From: Macrostomum hystrix | Lineage: Eukaryota; Platyhelminthes; Macrostomidae | Assembly (NCBI GenBank): GCA_950097015.1 | Contig: CATNEN010000025.1 | Location: 1,395,001-1,459,000 of the forward strand | Direction of reading: 5' to 3' | Length of the DNA stretch: 64,000 bases | Shown here: positions 33,846 through 44,851 of the stretch, in pieces | Position numbering within the stretch: the first letter of the stretch is position 1 | Layout of the letters: every line of letters begins with the position of its first letter | Position numbers and translations under genes: made by a program | Notes under the pieces: generated by a model | The model's input: only the letters and a program-made list of their open reading frames with translations | Databases searched by the model: none | Told to the model about the DNA's origin: nothing

Positions 33846-34059
33846 TGGGTTCAAAATAAAAATTTTGCTCAATTTCAACACTGCTTGGGCCAGAGCTGTT
33901 AGAAAGAAAAGAAATAATTGCCCAGATCAGACCTCTATGTGGGCCATGGCTAGTCTTATATAGGCTGGTATTACATAGACTCACAGTCAGACAAAATGAA
34001 AGAGCAGACCTATGTGCTGCTAGTCCCTTTAGGCTTAGCAAAGGAAGCCTAAGGAAAGA

Positions 34060-36270
34060 AGGTATAAAATATTTTATTTTAGTGGGGATTCTATAATAAT
34101 TATAAGTAATTTGAAATTGGTCTGCTTGGCTATTTTAAAGTGCAATTATCTCACAAATAAAACACCCAACATAAAATTTGGCCTAGCTTCTAAAACTCCT
34201 AATTCCCTATACCCTATGTACCACTAAATGTGGTCATCGTGTGATAGAGAAGCCATTTCATATAAAGTGGTTTTAGATGGAACAAATGTTATTTATAATT
34301 ATCAACCTTAAAAACATTTAAAGTCTATAGACCGATTTATGAATGTAGTAAAACGAGAACAGCGAAACCATCATAATCAATTAGGCCTAAGTTGATAAAG
34401 AGTTATTTTTGAATGTCTCATTTTTTTGTTTTTTTGTAAAATAATCATAATTAGCAAATATAAAATTCCATGAGATTTAGGGCCTAACCTTAAGGTATTA
34501 CAAAACACGCATAACTACCTTTCAATTTAGGTTTACTTTTTGATTTACCGAGCAAGCTATTTAACAAAAACGTTGCTTTAATGTCGCTGATTTCAAGCTG
34601 AGTCCTAGCTTTGTAGCATATACTGTCATTTTTATTTCCCGAAAGTTCCAAAGTTGAACGTAATTTCTCAAATGTTCTATGGTGATATCTATAACAAGTT
34701 TAATGCGCAGCATAATATATCGCCAACTGACGACTAAAAGAAGAAGTACGTGACACTTCATTTCTTGGAAAAATTTATTACACTAGCAAGAATACACTAG
34801 CAGGAACTTTTCACATTTGCACATAAAAATATTGGTATGTGCAAAGTGCTTGCATCATCGAATTCGGCGGTCACCGACCTTTATCTATATCTATCTAGAC
34901 CTTCAAAGACCTACAACAGGTGGAACTAGGCCACTATGGACACCCTGACGCGAATTTCTCCAATTTCACTGTTCAAGCCTAACTATTAGGCGCAGCTCAA
35001 CCACAGGACACCCTCGACTAGTCTGTCAACCAATCAGTCACCCCCAAAGCATTCAGGCGCTGGCAAAAACATTTTCAAGTGGGGGGAATTCCCCCCTTGG
35101 TATAAAAACGGGCGGCAAAATGGCTTGGTAGAGTCCTACTGCATGTTAAAGATAAAAAATAAATTTTTCTAATACATTTATTTATTTCTGTCATTAGCAT
35201 TTTTCCGCTCGTAAATATATGCCTTAATCAATTGCAATCTCAATCTAGTTGGCAGATCTAGCTTTTGAAATATTTTATTGTTGGTTAGAGCGTCAAAACT
35301 CATATGAGCAAAAGGTCCAGAGTTCGAACCCCAGTGTTACAGTTATAGGCCTACGCAACCTTCTGAGAGCGCCGCGTAAAGATAACTGCGGTGGCTGTGT
35401 CACTCCCTGGCTGCACATCGGGCCCGGAATGCATATGGTATAAGGTGCCAAGCTCAGACCCAATTCATTATCATTTACATTTGTCATGTAACCGTTTGTC
35501 ATGTAAATACATGCATTTAATTCGTTTGGGTGTACAAGATAGGCAACAAGTGTTACTTTTTGAAGAAACATCACTCGTACTATATAACTTAACTCAAATG
35601 CAACAAAATACGAAAATTTTAGTCTTTCGACTATTAAATCATGAAAAAAAGTGTACTAAATTAATCTGATTTTACATGTATGTATTTTCTGTGTACATCC
35701 ATTTCAAAAAGTTTTGAATCTTTCAACATAATAAAAAGTGAAAAAATAAAGGTTTATTAATCTAAGGATAGTTGATATATCTGTCATGAGGAACCAGATT
35801 AATTAAGCAAAGAACATAGCTCAGTAAATGTTTTTTAAATATGTTTTAAGCCAATAATAAATCAGCGAACAATTCTTTTTTCCAAGAGCCGCTTTATCAA
35901 AACAAACAAAAACTGTAGTGCTGTTTGGGGCAGTAATAGTAATGCAGATCAAAAGCAATCTTGAATGGCAAAGTTTTATTATAGATTTTATTATTTCATT
36001 TTAATGTGCATGTAACGAAGCTATTTATAGGTACAGTGACATCGGCTTAACTTTGATCGTTTCTGTTGGCGGTAGACCAATGTGCTTTTCATCCAAATAT
36101 CTATAAAGGCCCTACCCGAACGGTCGTGATTACTATGCGAAATTTCCACTTGTCACTACTATCAGTAGTCACATTGTACATGCTACAGTTTCTCTAAAAT
36201 ATAGCTTCGTCCGATACATTAGTAAATAGGCGCAACCAAGCTCAAATATCGATTAGGCGCACGCCCACCA
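34060..36270. other. Intergenic between Crypton-like fragment and CCDC74
   Basis: AT-rich. It contains a TATA-like element (tataaaaacg) near 35101 followed within 70 bp by AATAAA, and a decayed SINE B at about 35275-35430. No coding exon was recognised. Confidence 0.4.
35275..35430 (+). mobile_element. Decayed SINE family B with core deletion
   Basis: A tRNA-like head (ttggttagagcgtcaaaact; gagttcgaacccc) is followed by the family's 3' block (gagcgccgcgtaaa, gcggtggctgtgt, ggctgcacatcggg). The central aagacactta and cacccagct blocks are missing. Confidence 0.6.
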
Positions 36271-36281
36271 ACCCAAATCCG

Positions 36282-39264
36282 TCAGTGCTTCCCAGTGCGC
36301 AGTATCTGAGTCCGACGCCTTCGATCTGCTGCTCGCCCGCCGACAGCGGCAGCCGCCGTTGTAAGCGCAGAAGCCACAGCGGGTAGCTGCTGCTGCTGTT
36401 GCTGCTGCTGTTGAATAAGCTGCTGGTGCTGCCTGCTAGTAAGGAGATTTTCCCCAGCTAACAGTAGATGCGGAAGCGGAGGCTGAGGCTGCGGCTGCTG
36501 TGGAGTCGGCCGAATCGCCAGAGAAGGCAGGCGGTGAGGCTTGTAGGCGCCGTAGTACACAGCTTCCTTTAGCTCGGCTTTTAGGCGATTGACTTCAGCA
36601 GCTTGACGACGATTGTCTCCGATGAGCTGTTTGAGCAGCAGCTCGCACTCCATGAGGCTGGGCGCGCGCCATCGGATCTGATCCTCGCTGCCGGGCCCAG
36701 AGTCAGCGCCTTCGTCGACGACTTCGACATCTACGGCGCTGATTCGCAGCGGATCGAAGCGAATGCGAAGATGGCGAAGCTGCAGCTCAGGCGGACAGGC
36801 GGCCACGGCTTCGGCCTGGGTGGCGCGTGCGCGCAGTTCCTGACTGCGGGGATGGCGGGGGTCACACGGACCAGTTTAGTTCATGGACTGGACATGGATC
36901 CACTGAATGGCTGTCCGCCCTCCAGATTTTATTGGCTCGAAGATCTTCTTTGTTTCTATTTTTAGAAAATCGATCTTTCAACCTTCCAACTTAGCACGTG
37001 ACTATCGCCAGCCAATCAAAATTTGGTAATTGACTGATTCACATCAATCGCGAAGAGCTGCTTTAAACGAAATCCTTAAAGGGTTCGAATCTGTAGTTTA
37101 CTACTTCTTTAATTTAATCACAAAACTCAATTTTGTACAAGACATCCGAGTATGGTGCCTTCATCGTGACTGAAATCATTGAATGAGTACCAGTTGATGA
37201 GTACATGTTTAGTCGGAGTGTATATAACCGTAAACACACTTGTACAAAATATTAAAAAAAGCGTGAAAAATTTAAAATGGGTACAAAAGTGTGATCAAAA
37301 ACATTTTTGTGGCAAATCTCATTAAATGTGTAGGTTGCTTAGCTAGCACACGACGATTATTAATTACTGTTTAATATAAAAATGGATTTGTTTAATATTT
37401 GCATCGTTTGTTTGGTTAATTTATACACGTCATGCAATTAGTGATGTGATTGTAGTGGAGTTATTATTGGCAAAACAATTAGAATGGTCAAATAGTAGAC
37501 CTTTTTAAATATAATTTAAAAAATCGGCGGGAGCATTTCCTGGGCGACTTCGCGCGACCTACCCAACTCGCTTGCCGACGCCAGCTCGCGAAAGCCCTCG
37601 GCGACTGCGGCTGTAACTGCTGCTGGCTTTGCTGAATTTTTCACGGCATTGTAAAAAGATAAGATTAGAGAATTAGAGTTAGCCTAGAAGACATCTAACT
37701 AACTACATTGTTGTATGTACTCGTAGATACTTTTTATTGAAGCGCTAGACCTTCACCAATGAGGCACGATAATTTTTAGGCGGATACCCAATACCATTGT
37801 TTGGTTGGTTAGTGAAACTACAGTTTACTTACTACGCCAGCCAATACGGCTTCAAGTTGGCTATATTTATACTTTAGTCGGCTTCGAAACTTAATGTTTC
37901 AAGAATTTTTTCATTTCATAATTAGATATAAAAACACACACCAGAATGTGATTTCACCTTGCCCTGAAGATAAAATACCTTCAAGCGTTAAAGCAGAGCT
38001 TAACGCAGGGTGGTTAACGCGCACCAAGGTCCTGAGCTCGACTCCGCGGCGAGGCCACATTCATTAATTGCCTCACAAAGCTTGAAATATTTTGTGCAAT
38101 TTGCGCCCATGAGGGCCAACCTCCCAAGGCACCCAACCCCCGAAACGCAAAGTGAGAGTGTTCACTGCCCGACGAAGAGAAAGTAAGGGCAGATGTACAC
38201 ACCTGCGTGAGTGTGTGCCTGCGTACAGTATATCTGTGTGCGTGTGTGCTCAGGAGTTAAGCGGAATGCGGGTTTACATTTACCAAATGTAACAAAGACT
38301 GAAAAAAACCGATGAAGCAATGCCAAATTAAACCCTTTAATTAAATCCTTCAATAATATTCTGAAGTATATTAGGCTAAGTGTCTTTACTTCTGTCATTA
38401 AGATTAAATAGAATCGTCATAATCGACATTCAAAAAACCGCATAGAAATCTGCAATAGAACATCATATAATAACTATCATTTGACTAAGAATATCTAAGA
38501 AAATACGCTGTGATCCAACAAAGGACTGTACTAACATCTCCTTATGCAGCTGCTCGGTCTGTTGCTCAAGCAGCAGCTGCAGAGCTTGTCGCTGGCGCTT
38601 CTCATCAGCCAGCTGCTTCTGTGCCTGACGCAGCTGCTCCTGGAGAGTGACGGTGGCGGCGGCTCCTGAGGCGGCGGCAGCGTCAGCCGCGCCGATGCGA
38701 ACGTTGGCGTCCGAGTCGATGTCATCAATCGGTTGTTCTGCAGTCGGAATCCCCTGCTTGGAGGCTGCTGATGAAGAAGCAGCAGCAGCAGCAGCGGCTG
38801 CGGCCTGGCTGGTTCTGCCAGCCATAACAAGTCGGTACTGCAGATCTGCAACCAGTGCGATGATTACTTTGTGTCTTTTGCCTCCTATTTTTTAAGAAAA
38901 CTTTAAAAATCGAACCTTGGACGACTTATGTAGAGTTCATCGGCTCACCTTTGTTCTCCTGTCGCAGCTGCTCAATCTCAGACTGTAACGAGGCCAGCAT
39001 CTCTTCGTGTTGAATGCGCAGAAAGTTGAGACTTTTCTCTAGGTAGCCGATTCTGCGACTCTCCAGGTTGCCCGGACCTTCGTCATCATCGTCGAAATGA
39101 GCCGCCAAGTGCTGCTGTTGGCGCTTGCTGTCAATTGGCGGAAGCACGGGTGGTGTGGGGGCGGCTTTACTATTTGGTGCCAGGCTGAAAGTCTCCAGAT
39201 GGGCCACGCGACTCCACTGTGGCAGGTGAAGGCCGGCCGTCCTGCTAGAGAATGGATCTTCCAT
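36282..39264 (-). CDS. CCDC74: Coiled-coil domain-containing protein 74
   Basis: Three exons join in phase: 39264-38949, 38845-38532 and 36839-36282, giving 395 residues (vertebrate CCDC74A/B about 380). The conserved N-terminal coiled coil contains YLEKSLNFLRIQHEEML and EIEQLRQENK, spliced to DLQYRLVMAGRTSQ. The second conserved block lies in the last exon (LMECELLLKQLIGDN then LKAELKEAV). Between them are poly-Ala, a Gln/Lys-rich coiled coil, and an acidic linker; the C-terminus has Pro- and Gln-rich runs and a basic end. Vertebrate members associate with spindle microtubules and cilia. The exon 2 donor (TTA|GTACAG) and exon 3 acceptor (second of two nearby AGs) were chosen to keep the frame. 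Confidence 0.85.
38000..38290 (+). mobile_element. Degraded SINE family A in CCDC74 intron 2
   Basis: Recognisable blocks are cagggtggttaacgcg, cctgagctcgactccgcggc, gcccatgagggccaacctcc and tgtgtgctcaggagttaagc. The 3' end and tail are missing. It has the opposite orientation to the host gene. Confidence 0.75.
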
Positions 39265-39399
39265 GCGGCTTGATGGACAGCCACCTCTCTGGGCTAAAAT
39301 TCAAACACATGTGATCCTGTTTATTTTTGGTTCAAATTACTTTTTCGTTAATGTGTTGATTGATTCAAACATTTCTTAACACAAGCATATAATTGAAGT

Positions 39400-39590
39400 T
39401 GTTAAGTTGGAACAAGCGAGACATTTAGGCACGACAAAACTCTTAAGGCCCAAGTTGGCCAAAGTGAGAATTATATATTGTCAAGCGATGCGAGTTGAAT
39501 TGTACACTTAGGCATTGTACAGTGTGGCATGTACATAGAGCAAGTTAGCATATTGATTTAGTAATGGATTATAAAACGCGACACACAACA
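39400..39590 (-). repeat. 3' LTR of the gypsy element
   Basis: 191 bp, starting TG and ending CA on the sense strand. Base-by-base reading shows no difference from the copy at 44656-44846. The flanking GAAGT (39395-39399) is the target duplication. Confidence 0.95.
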
Positions 39591-39948
39591 TCTCCCAACG
39601 CACGAAATAAGATTTGTTAACCGATGACAATATTAAAGTATTTCGCAGAATTTCCCAACGGGAAGCGTGTATAAAAGCATATTCGAACGGAAGCGGATAT
39701 AAAAAACTAGAATCACTGAGTCGAGCTGGATTAATAACGTTGGCAACAATGATACAAACAATGCACTTTAAATTCAATCGAATGATGCAATACAACAATA
39801 GACTTGTAGCACCTAACCAGTCAAAGAATGCTAAATCTGACGTCCTTGCGGTATAAACTGCAACAAGGGTTCAAACGCTCAATCAGTGCAATAAAACTTT
39901 AACTCAAATCAAAATCAAACGTAAACTTCTCTTCATCACCACGTAGAC

Positions 39949-42493
39949 TTAACTTGGATGATAGAACATAGGCTTTTTGACGACTCGGCCACGCCTTGTC
40001 CTGTACGGTTCAACTGGCTGCACGGAGGCCGGCTGCACGGAGGCCGGCTGCACGGAGGCCGGCTGCACGGAGGCCGGCTGCACGGAGGCCGGCTGCACGG
40101 AGGCCGGCTGCACGGAGGCCGGCTGCACGGAGGCTGGCTGCACGGAGGCCGGCTGCACGGAGGCCGGCTGCACGGAGGCCGGCTGCACGGAGGCCGGCTG
40201 CACGGAGGCTGGCTGCACGGAGGCCGGCTGCACGGAGGCCGGCTGCACAGAGGCCGGCTGCACGGAGGCTGGCTGCACGGAGGCCGGCTGCACGGAGGCC
40301 GGCTGCTCAGCTTCGTCGTTGTCACAATGGAGAGACTCGCTCAATGGCACACCCAATTTTCGAGGCCTGATGAAGCGGCGATTCCTTCTGAGCAGCTGAC
40401 CAGTCTCGGTTCGAACCCAGTACGATCTTGGACAATTCTCCAGCTCGCTGTCGATCTCAGCCGCCACCCAGTCACGACGACCTCGTTGGAGCCAGACCAG
40501 ATCGCCAGCAGCTAATCTCCTTAATGGTCGAGCTCCTCGGTTGTACAATTGTGCTGCGCGAGTGCGCTCCTTCTCAAAGGCCTCGATGCTTGAGTGTAGA
40601 TGAATTTCCTTTGGCCGCAAGTCCTGAACCGTTGCGGGCAAGTCGCACCGAAGCTTACGACCGAATGCCATCTCAGCTGGACTCGGAAAGCCGCTGCCGA
40701 CTGGAGTGTTACGGTAGTGAAGCAATGCCAGCTCCAGGTTCTGTCCGGTCTCTGAGCACTTCTTCAGCATGTTCTTTGCAGTTTGCACGTAGCGTTCTGC
40801 TCTTCCGTTTGATTGCGGGTACGTCGGACTTGAAGTTCGGTGCTCGACCTTGAATTCTGTTATCATCTGTCGAAATTCCCGAGCGGAAAACTGTGGACCT
40901 CCGTCGCTGACGAGTTTCTCTGGCACTCCGAAGTTTTGGAAATGGTCCCGAATCACTGACACGACAGCCGCGCTGGTGGTCGATCTCATTCGAGTGACAC
41001 TCATCCAGTGACTATAGGAGTCCACGTACACCAGGTAGGATGAGCTGCCGAACTCGAACAGGTCTGTTGAACAATTTTGGAATGGGAAGTCCGGCATATC
41101 CACAGTCATCAGCGTCTCCTTGGACTGGGTTCTCATGTTCCGCTGACATGACTCGCAGTTGGTGACAACCTGCTCTACACAGTTACGCATTCCTGGCCAA
41201 TAGAAATAGTCCTTAGCCTTGAGGTGCATTTTTACGATGCCGGGGTGCCCAACATGAAGAATTTCAAGCACCTGCTTCCTCGAATCTCCGCAGGGAACAT
41301 AGATCCGGTCCTTCAAGCACAATAGTCCGGAAGCGTAGGTCAGGTCATGCCGAACATCCCAAAACGGCTTCAGGTCGTCTGTCAATCTCTTTCTGTGCTC
41401 TGGCCAACCGTCCAGGATGACGTTCCGCAACCGCTCGCTCGTCATGTCTTTGGCTGTTGCGTTCCTGATCATGTGCAAGATCTCACGGTCCCCGCTGAAG
41501 CAGCACTCGACTGATAGGACTTGACCGTCGAGGGCTTCTTCTAACTGAATTGTGAGGAGATCAGCTGCACCGTGTGCTCGGCTCAAAGTGTCGGCTACGT
41601 ACAAGTCCTTTCCGGGAGTATACTTGACGCGAATGTCATACGGCTGCAACTGAAGCATAAGTCGCTGAATTCTAGGCGTCGTATCACACAGAGCCTTCTT
41701 GAAGATCGCCTCTAGTGGCTTGTGGTCGCTCTGAACATTCACTGTCCGGCCCCAGATGTATCGGTGAAACTTTTTGCAGCCATAGACAATCGCGAGAAGC
41801 TCTTTCTCGATTTGTGCGTAGGCTCGCTGGGCACTGGTCATTGCAGAGGACGCGTATTCGACTGGACGATCGTCTTGGAGCAGCACAGCGCCGATGCCAC
41901 TCTTGCTTGCGTCGACTGAAACCGTCACGGGCTTGGTTACGTCAAAGGTTGCCAGCACCCGGTTCGAGCACAGATCCGCGATGATTGCTTCATACGCCTG
42001 GTCGTGCTGATCCAGCCAGCTCCATATGACCTCCTTCTTCAGCAGATGCCTAAGTGGTTCCGCAGTGGCTGACAGTTGCGGGCAGAACCTAGCCAAGTAT
42101 GTGACACAGCCGAGAAAACGCCTGAGTTGCTCTCTCTTTGCGGTTACGCCTTCCAGAGAGTCGGGTCTTGTCATCTCCTTGATTGCCTTGACCTTCTGCG
42201 GATCAGCCCGAATTCCATCGGGGCCAAGAATATCGCCTAAGTAGCTCAGCTCTTGGGCTCCAACTCGCATCTTGTTCGGATTCAGCGTCACGTTGGCCCG
42301 CTTGCACTGCTCCATCAGACTGCGTACTGCGATGTCGTGTTCCTCGATGGTGCGCCCCCACACGATAATGTCGTCGAAAAAGTTTTTCGAGTTCTTGACG
42401 TGGCTGGTGACATTCTCCTCCATACGCTTTTGAAACACTTCCGGGATTGATGACAAGCCGTACGGCACTCTCTTCCACCTGTAACGACCGAAT
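39949..42493 (-). pseudogene. gypsy pol, 3' part (RT end, RNase H, integrase, repeat tail)
   Basis: This is the portion of the polyprotein downstream of the SINE insertion. In order it shows the RT end with NFFDDIIVWG (FxDD catalytic box), RNase H (VTVSVDASKSGIGAVLLQ; YAQIEKELLAI; QSDHKPLEAI), and the integrase HHCC zinc region (HVGHPGIVKMHLKAK; CESCQRN). The DDE core follows (DLFEFGSSSYLVYVDSYSHW; VSDGGPQFS; PQSNGRAERYVQ) and then a basic C-terminal part. The last 120 residues contain about 19-20 tandem copies of the pentapeptide PASVQ before a short basic end. The open frame itself looks intact up to the SINE. The broken state comes from that insertion. Confidence 0.9.
40012..40308. repeat. 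15-bp coding minisatellite in gypsy pol
   Basis: About 20 copies of a 15-bp unit (ggctgcacggaggcc on the plus strand) encode PASVQ on the element's sense strand. Unit length is a multiple of three, so the pol frame is kept. Plus-strand open frames here are shadows. Confidence 0.95.
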
Positions 42494-42898
42494 AGATAAC
42501 GGGCGGATAGCTCAGTCAGTAAGGTGTCGGACTCTGGATCAGATGGTCCTGGGTTCGACTCCCGACCTAGTCTAGAACTATTCGTGCAGCCTTTGGCAAG
42601 CTGCTTTGCCCTGATGTGCACACAGTCTACTCAGCTGCAAATGAGTACCGACATTTCGTCGGGTAATAATAATTCCGGCTGGCGTGGAATAAAGCAGTTC
42701 TGTGCGGCAATTCTGTGGGGTTTGGATGCTGCCGATATGTTTAGAAAAATAAATTCCATTGCTGACACGCGGCTGTCAACCGGTGTCCGAGAGAGCCGGG
42801 GAGTACATTAGGTGTGCAGTCCCCACCTGCTAGTGTGCCTGACACACAACACCTGCACTGGCCCTTGGGTCTAGTGTCAATTATTATATTATTATTAT
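42494..42898 (+). mobile_element. SINE inserted in gypsy reverse transcriptase (family C)
   Basis: A 405-bp tRNA-derived element. The head has tagctcagtcagtaagg (A box) and gggttcgactcc (B box), then a unique body, then cccttgggtctagtgtcaat with a TTA-repeat tail. It is flanked by a 12-bp direct repeat, taacgaccgaat, at 42482-42493 and 42899-42910. It lies antisense to pol and brings in a stop at once. Its 3' end (gggtctagtgtca plus TTA tail) resembles that of SINE family A, suggesting mobilisation by the same LINE. Confidence 0.92.
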
Positions 42899-42910
42899 TA
42901 ACGACCGAAT

Positions 42911-44604
42911 GGCGTGTGAAACGTTGTGAGGAACGAACTCTGCTCATCTAGCTTGAGCTGATGGAAACTCTCGTTGGCATCGAATGTACTGAACACCATG
43001 GCTCCAGCCGTCGCCATCCGAACTTCCTCCGCCGTTGGAATCGGGTGATATTCGCGGATGATGAACTGGTTCAGGTATGTAGGATCAAGGCATAGGCGCA
43101 TCGAGCCGTCCTTCTTCCAGACAATGGTGACGTTTGACACCCATTGAGTCGGCTCGTCTACTCGAACAATAGTCCCATCTCTCTCCAGGCGCTCCAGCTC
43201 GCACTTCAATGGCTGATAGGCCGCGAATGGAACCTTTCGTGGCGGCTGGACTTTTGGAGCGGCATTTTCTGTCAGCTGAATTGTGTACTGCTGCTTCATG
43301 CACCCGACACCTTTGAACACAGTCGGATAGTCTGCTATCAGCTGACTGCTAGTGATCTGAGACTGGTGAGGTTTCTCTACTTTGCTGACATTGGGTGGGC
43401 TCTTGTTTATGGCAAAAAGCTTCTTGATGAGATGCAACTCATGCAGTGCTGACTTCCAGCCAATGATCGGAGTCGCGTTTTCTCCAACGACTACAAACTG
43501 AAGTTTCACGTTTTTCTGACACGGAGACGATACTGTCAGGTGAGTCAGGCCGATGACATCCAGCTGCTGTCTGTTGTAGGTAGTGAGCGTCCAGGTTGTG
43601 GGTTCGATTTCAGCCGCAGGAGCGAACTTGATCAGGCATCGTAGCGGAACAACGTTGACATCTGCCCCTGTGTCGACCTTAAACTGGAGCTTCCGGCCAG
43701 AATCCTTCGCCGTGAGACTCACCATCATTGTTGTGTAGTCATGCAGACGCTGACCTTCAGGTGTCTCAACTGTCATCACTTTCGCTGGTGTTGCTTCTTG
43801 GTCTGCGCAATCCAGCTGCTGCTTGTCCTCCTGGAGCTCGTTGACCTTCTTTGAGGACCGGCACATTGACGAGAAGTGGTTCAGACGACCACAGCTGTTA
43901 CACTTCCTACCGAAAGCTGGGCATTTTCTCCGCTCGTGCTGCAGTCCGCAGAAGCCACAGCCGCGGCCTGAAGGCGGTTTTGGAGGCCCAGCTAGTGCTC
44001 GGGGTCGACTTTGGACAGCATCCACCGTTGACGGCTGAGCTCGGCTGCTCTGAGTTGTCAGCATAGCGCTCGCCTGTCGCTTTGACGTCTCCGAAGCTCG
44101 CCCCATCTGAATTGCACGGTTGAGTGTCAGGTTGGACTCACGCAGTAGTCTCTCTTTAAGCGCTGGGTCGCCAACTCCCATCACGATCTGGTCGCGGATG
44201 ACGCTGTCGCTGACTGACTCGCCGTTGGCCGGTGTCCCGTAGTTGCACCTGGTCACGAGCTGTCGCAGAGAGGCGACGAACTGATCGAAGTCCTCTGACT
44301 CCTTCTGCACTCTGGTCCTGAACAGGTAGCGATCGAAGGTCTCATTGCTCATTGGCTCACAGTAGTTCTTGAATTGATTGAGAACCCCGACGTATGTAGT
44401 CACTTCGGCGGACGGGAAGGTGGAGAACACGTCTTGTCCTTCTGATCCGAGCGCGGTCAGCACGATTGCAATCTTGACCTCTTCGCTCTCCTCCGTCTTC
44501 TTGGTTGCCTTCATGTAGAAGTCGATCGCTTTGCTCCATTTTCTCCAGTTGTCTGCGCGATTGGCATCAAAAACTATCGGCTCTGGAGGCCTCAGTCCAT
44601 CCAT
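42911..44604 (-). pseudogene. gypsy gag, protease and 5' part of reverse transcriptase
   Basis: Starts at ATG 44604, 51 bases after the 5' LTR. It shows a gag-like N-terminus, then two CCHC-type zinc knuckles (CGFCGLQHERRKC; CNSCGRLNHFSSMC), an aspartic protease site (FKVDTGADVNVVP), and the start of reverse transcriptase (LERDGTIVRVDEPTQWVS; KKDGSMRLCLDPTYLN). The frame runs into the SINE and stops at 42898. Gag and pol are in one frame. Confidence 0.9.
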
Positions 44605-44655
44605 TAGCTAGCTTGCTTGGCTATTGGGCAAAAGTGCTTTATGCTTGCGACGACA

Positions 44656-44846
44656 TGTTAAGTTGGAACAAGCGAGACATTTAGGCACGACAAAACTCTT
44701 AAGGCCCAAGTTGGCCAAAGTGAGAATTATATATTGTCAAGCGATGCGAGTTGAATTGTACACTTAGGCATTGTACAGTGTGGCATGTACATAGAGCAAG
44801 TTAGCATATTGATTTAGTAATGGATTATAAAACGCGACACACAACA
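44656..44846 (-). repeat. 5' LTR of the gypsy element
   Basis: 191 bp, apparently identical to the 3' LTR. The sense strand contains TATATAA (in acaatatataattctc), a plausible promoter element. The target duplication GAAGT follows at 44847-44851. Confidence 0.95.
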
Positions 44847-44851
44847 GAAGT

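Larger units (their letters stand above)
39400..44846 (-). mobile_element. Complete Ty3/gypsy LTR retrotransposon with nested SINE
   Basis: The element is bounded by two 191-bp LTRs (39400-39590 and 44656-44846) that look identical, each TGTTGTGTGT...ACTTAACA in the sense (minus) direction. The target duplication GAAGT occurs at 39395-39399 and 44847-44851. The coding region is on the minus strand: gag, protease, reverse transcriptase, RNase H, integrase. A purine-rich tract (CGTTGGGAGA) directly precedes the 3' LTR. No TGG-type primer-binding site is seen after the 5' LTR. A 405-bp SINE interrupts reverse transcriptase. Sequence style resembles K02A2.6-like/Mag-type gypsy elements of invertebrates. 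Apparent identity of the LTRs implies a recent insertion. Confidence 0.95.

Noticed and set aside
35095-35170. TATA-like box followed closely by AATAAA, suggesting a tiny transcript
   Set aside because: No open frame, structure or conservation evidence; short AT-rich motifs occur by chance here.
36603-36965. Plus-strand 120-codon frame
   Set aside because: Antisense to CCDC74 exon 3; composition follows the real gene on the other strand.
39958-40515. Plus-strand frames such as AARRPAARRP and EAGCTEAGCT
   Set aside because: Shadows of the minus-strand PASVQ coding repeat in gypsy pol.
42503-42580. tRNA-like sequence with A and B boxes
   Set aside because: No closed acceptor stem; it is the head of a SINE with body, tail and target duplications. 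The same applies to tRNA-like heads at 33.0, 52.7, 53.8 and 35.3 kb.
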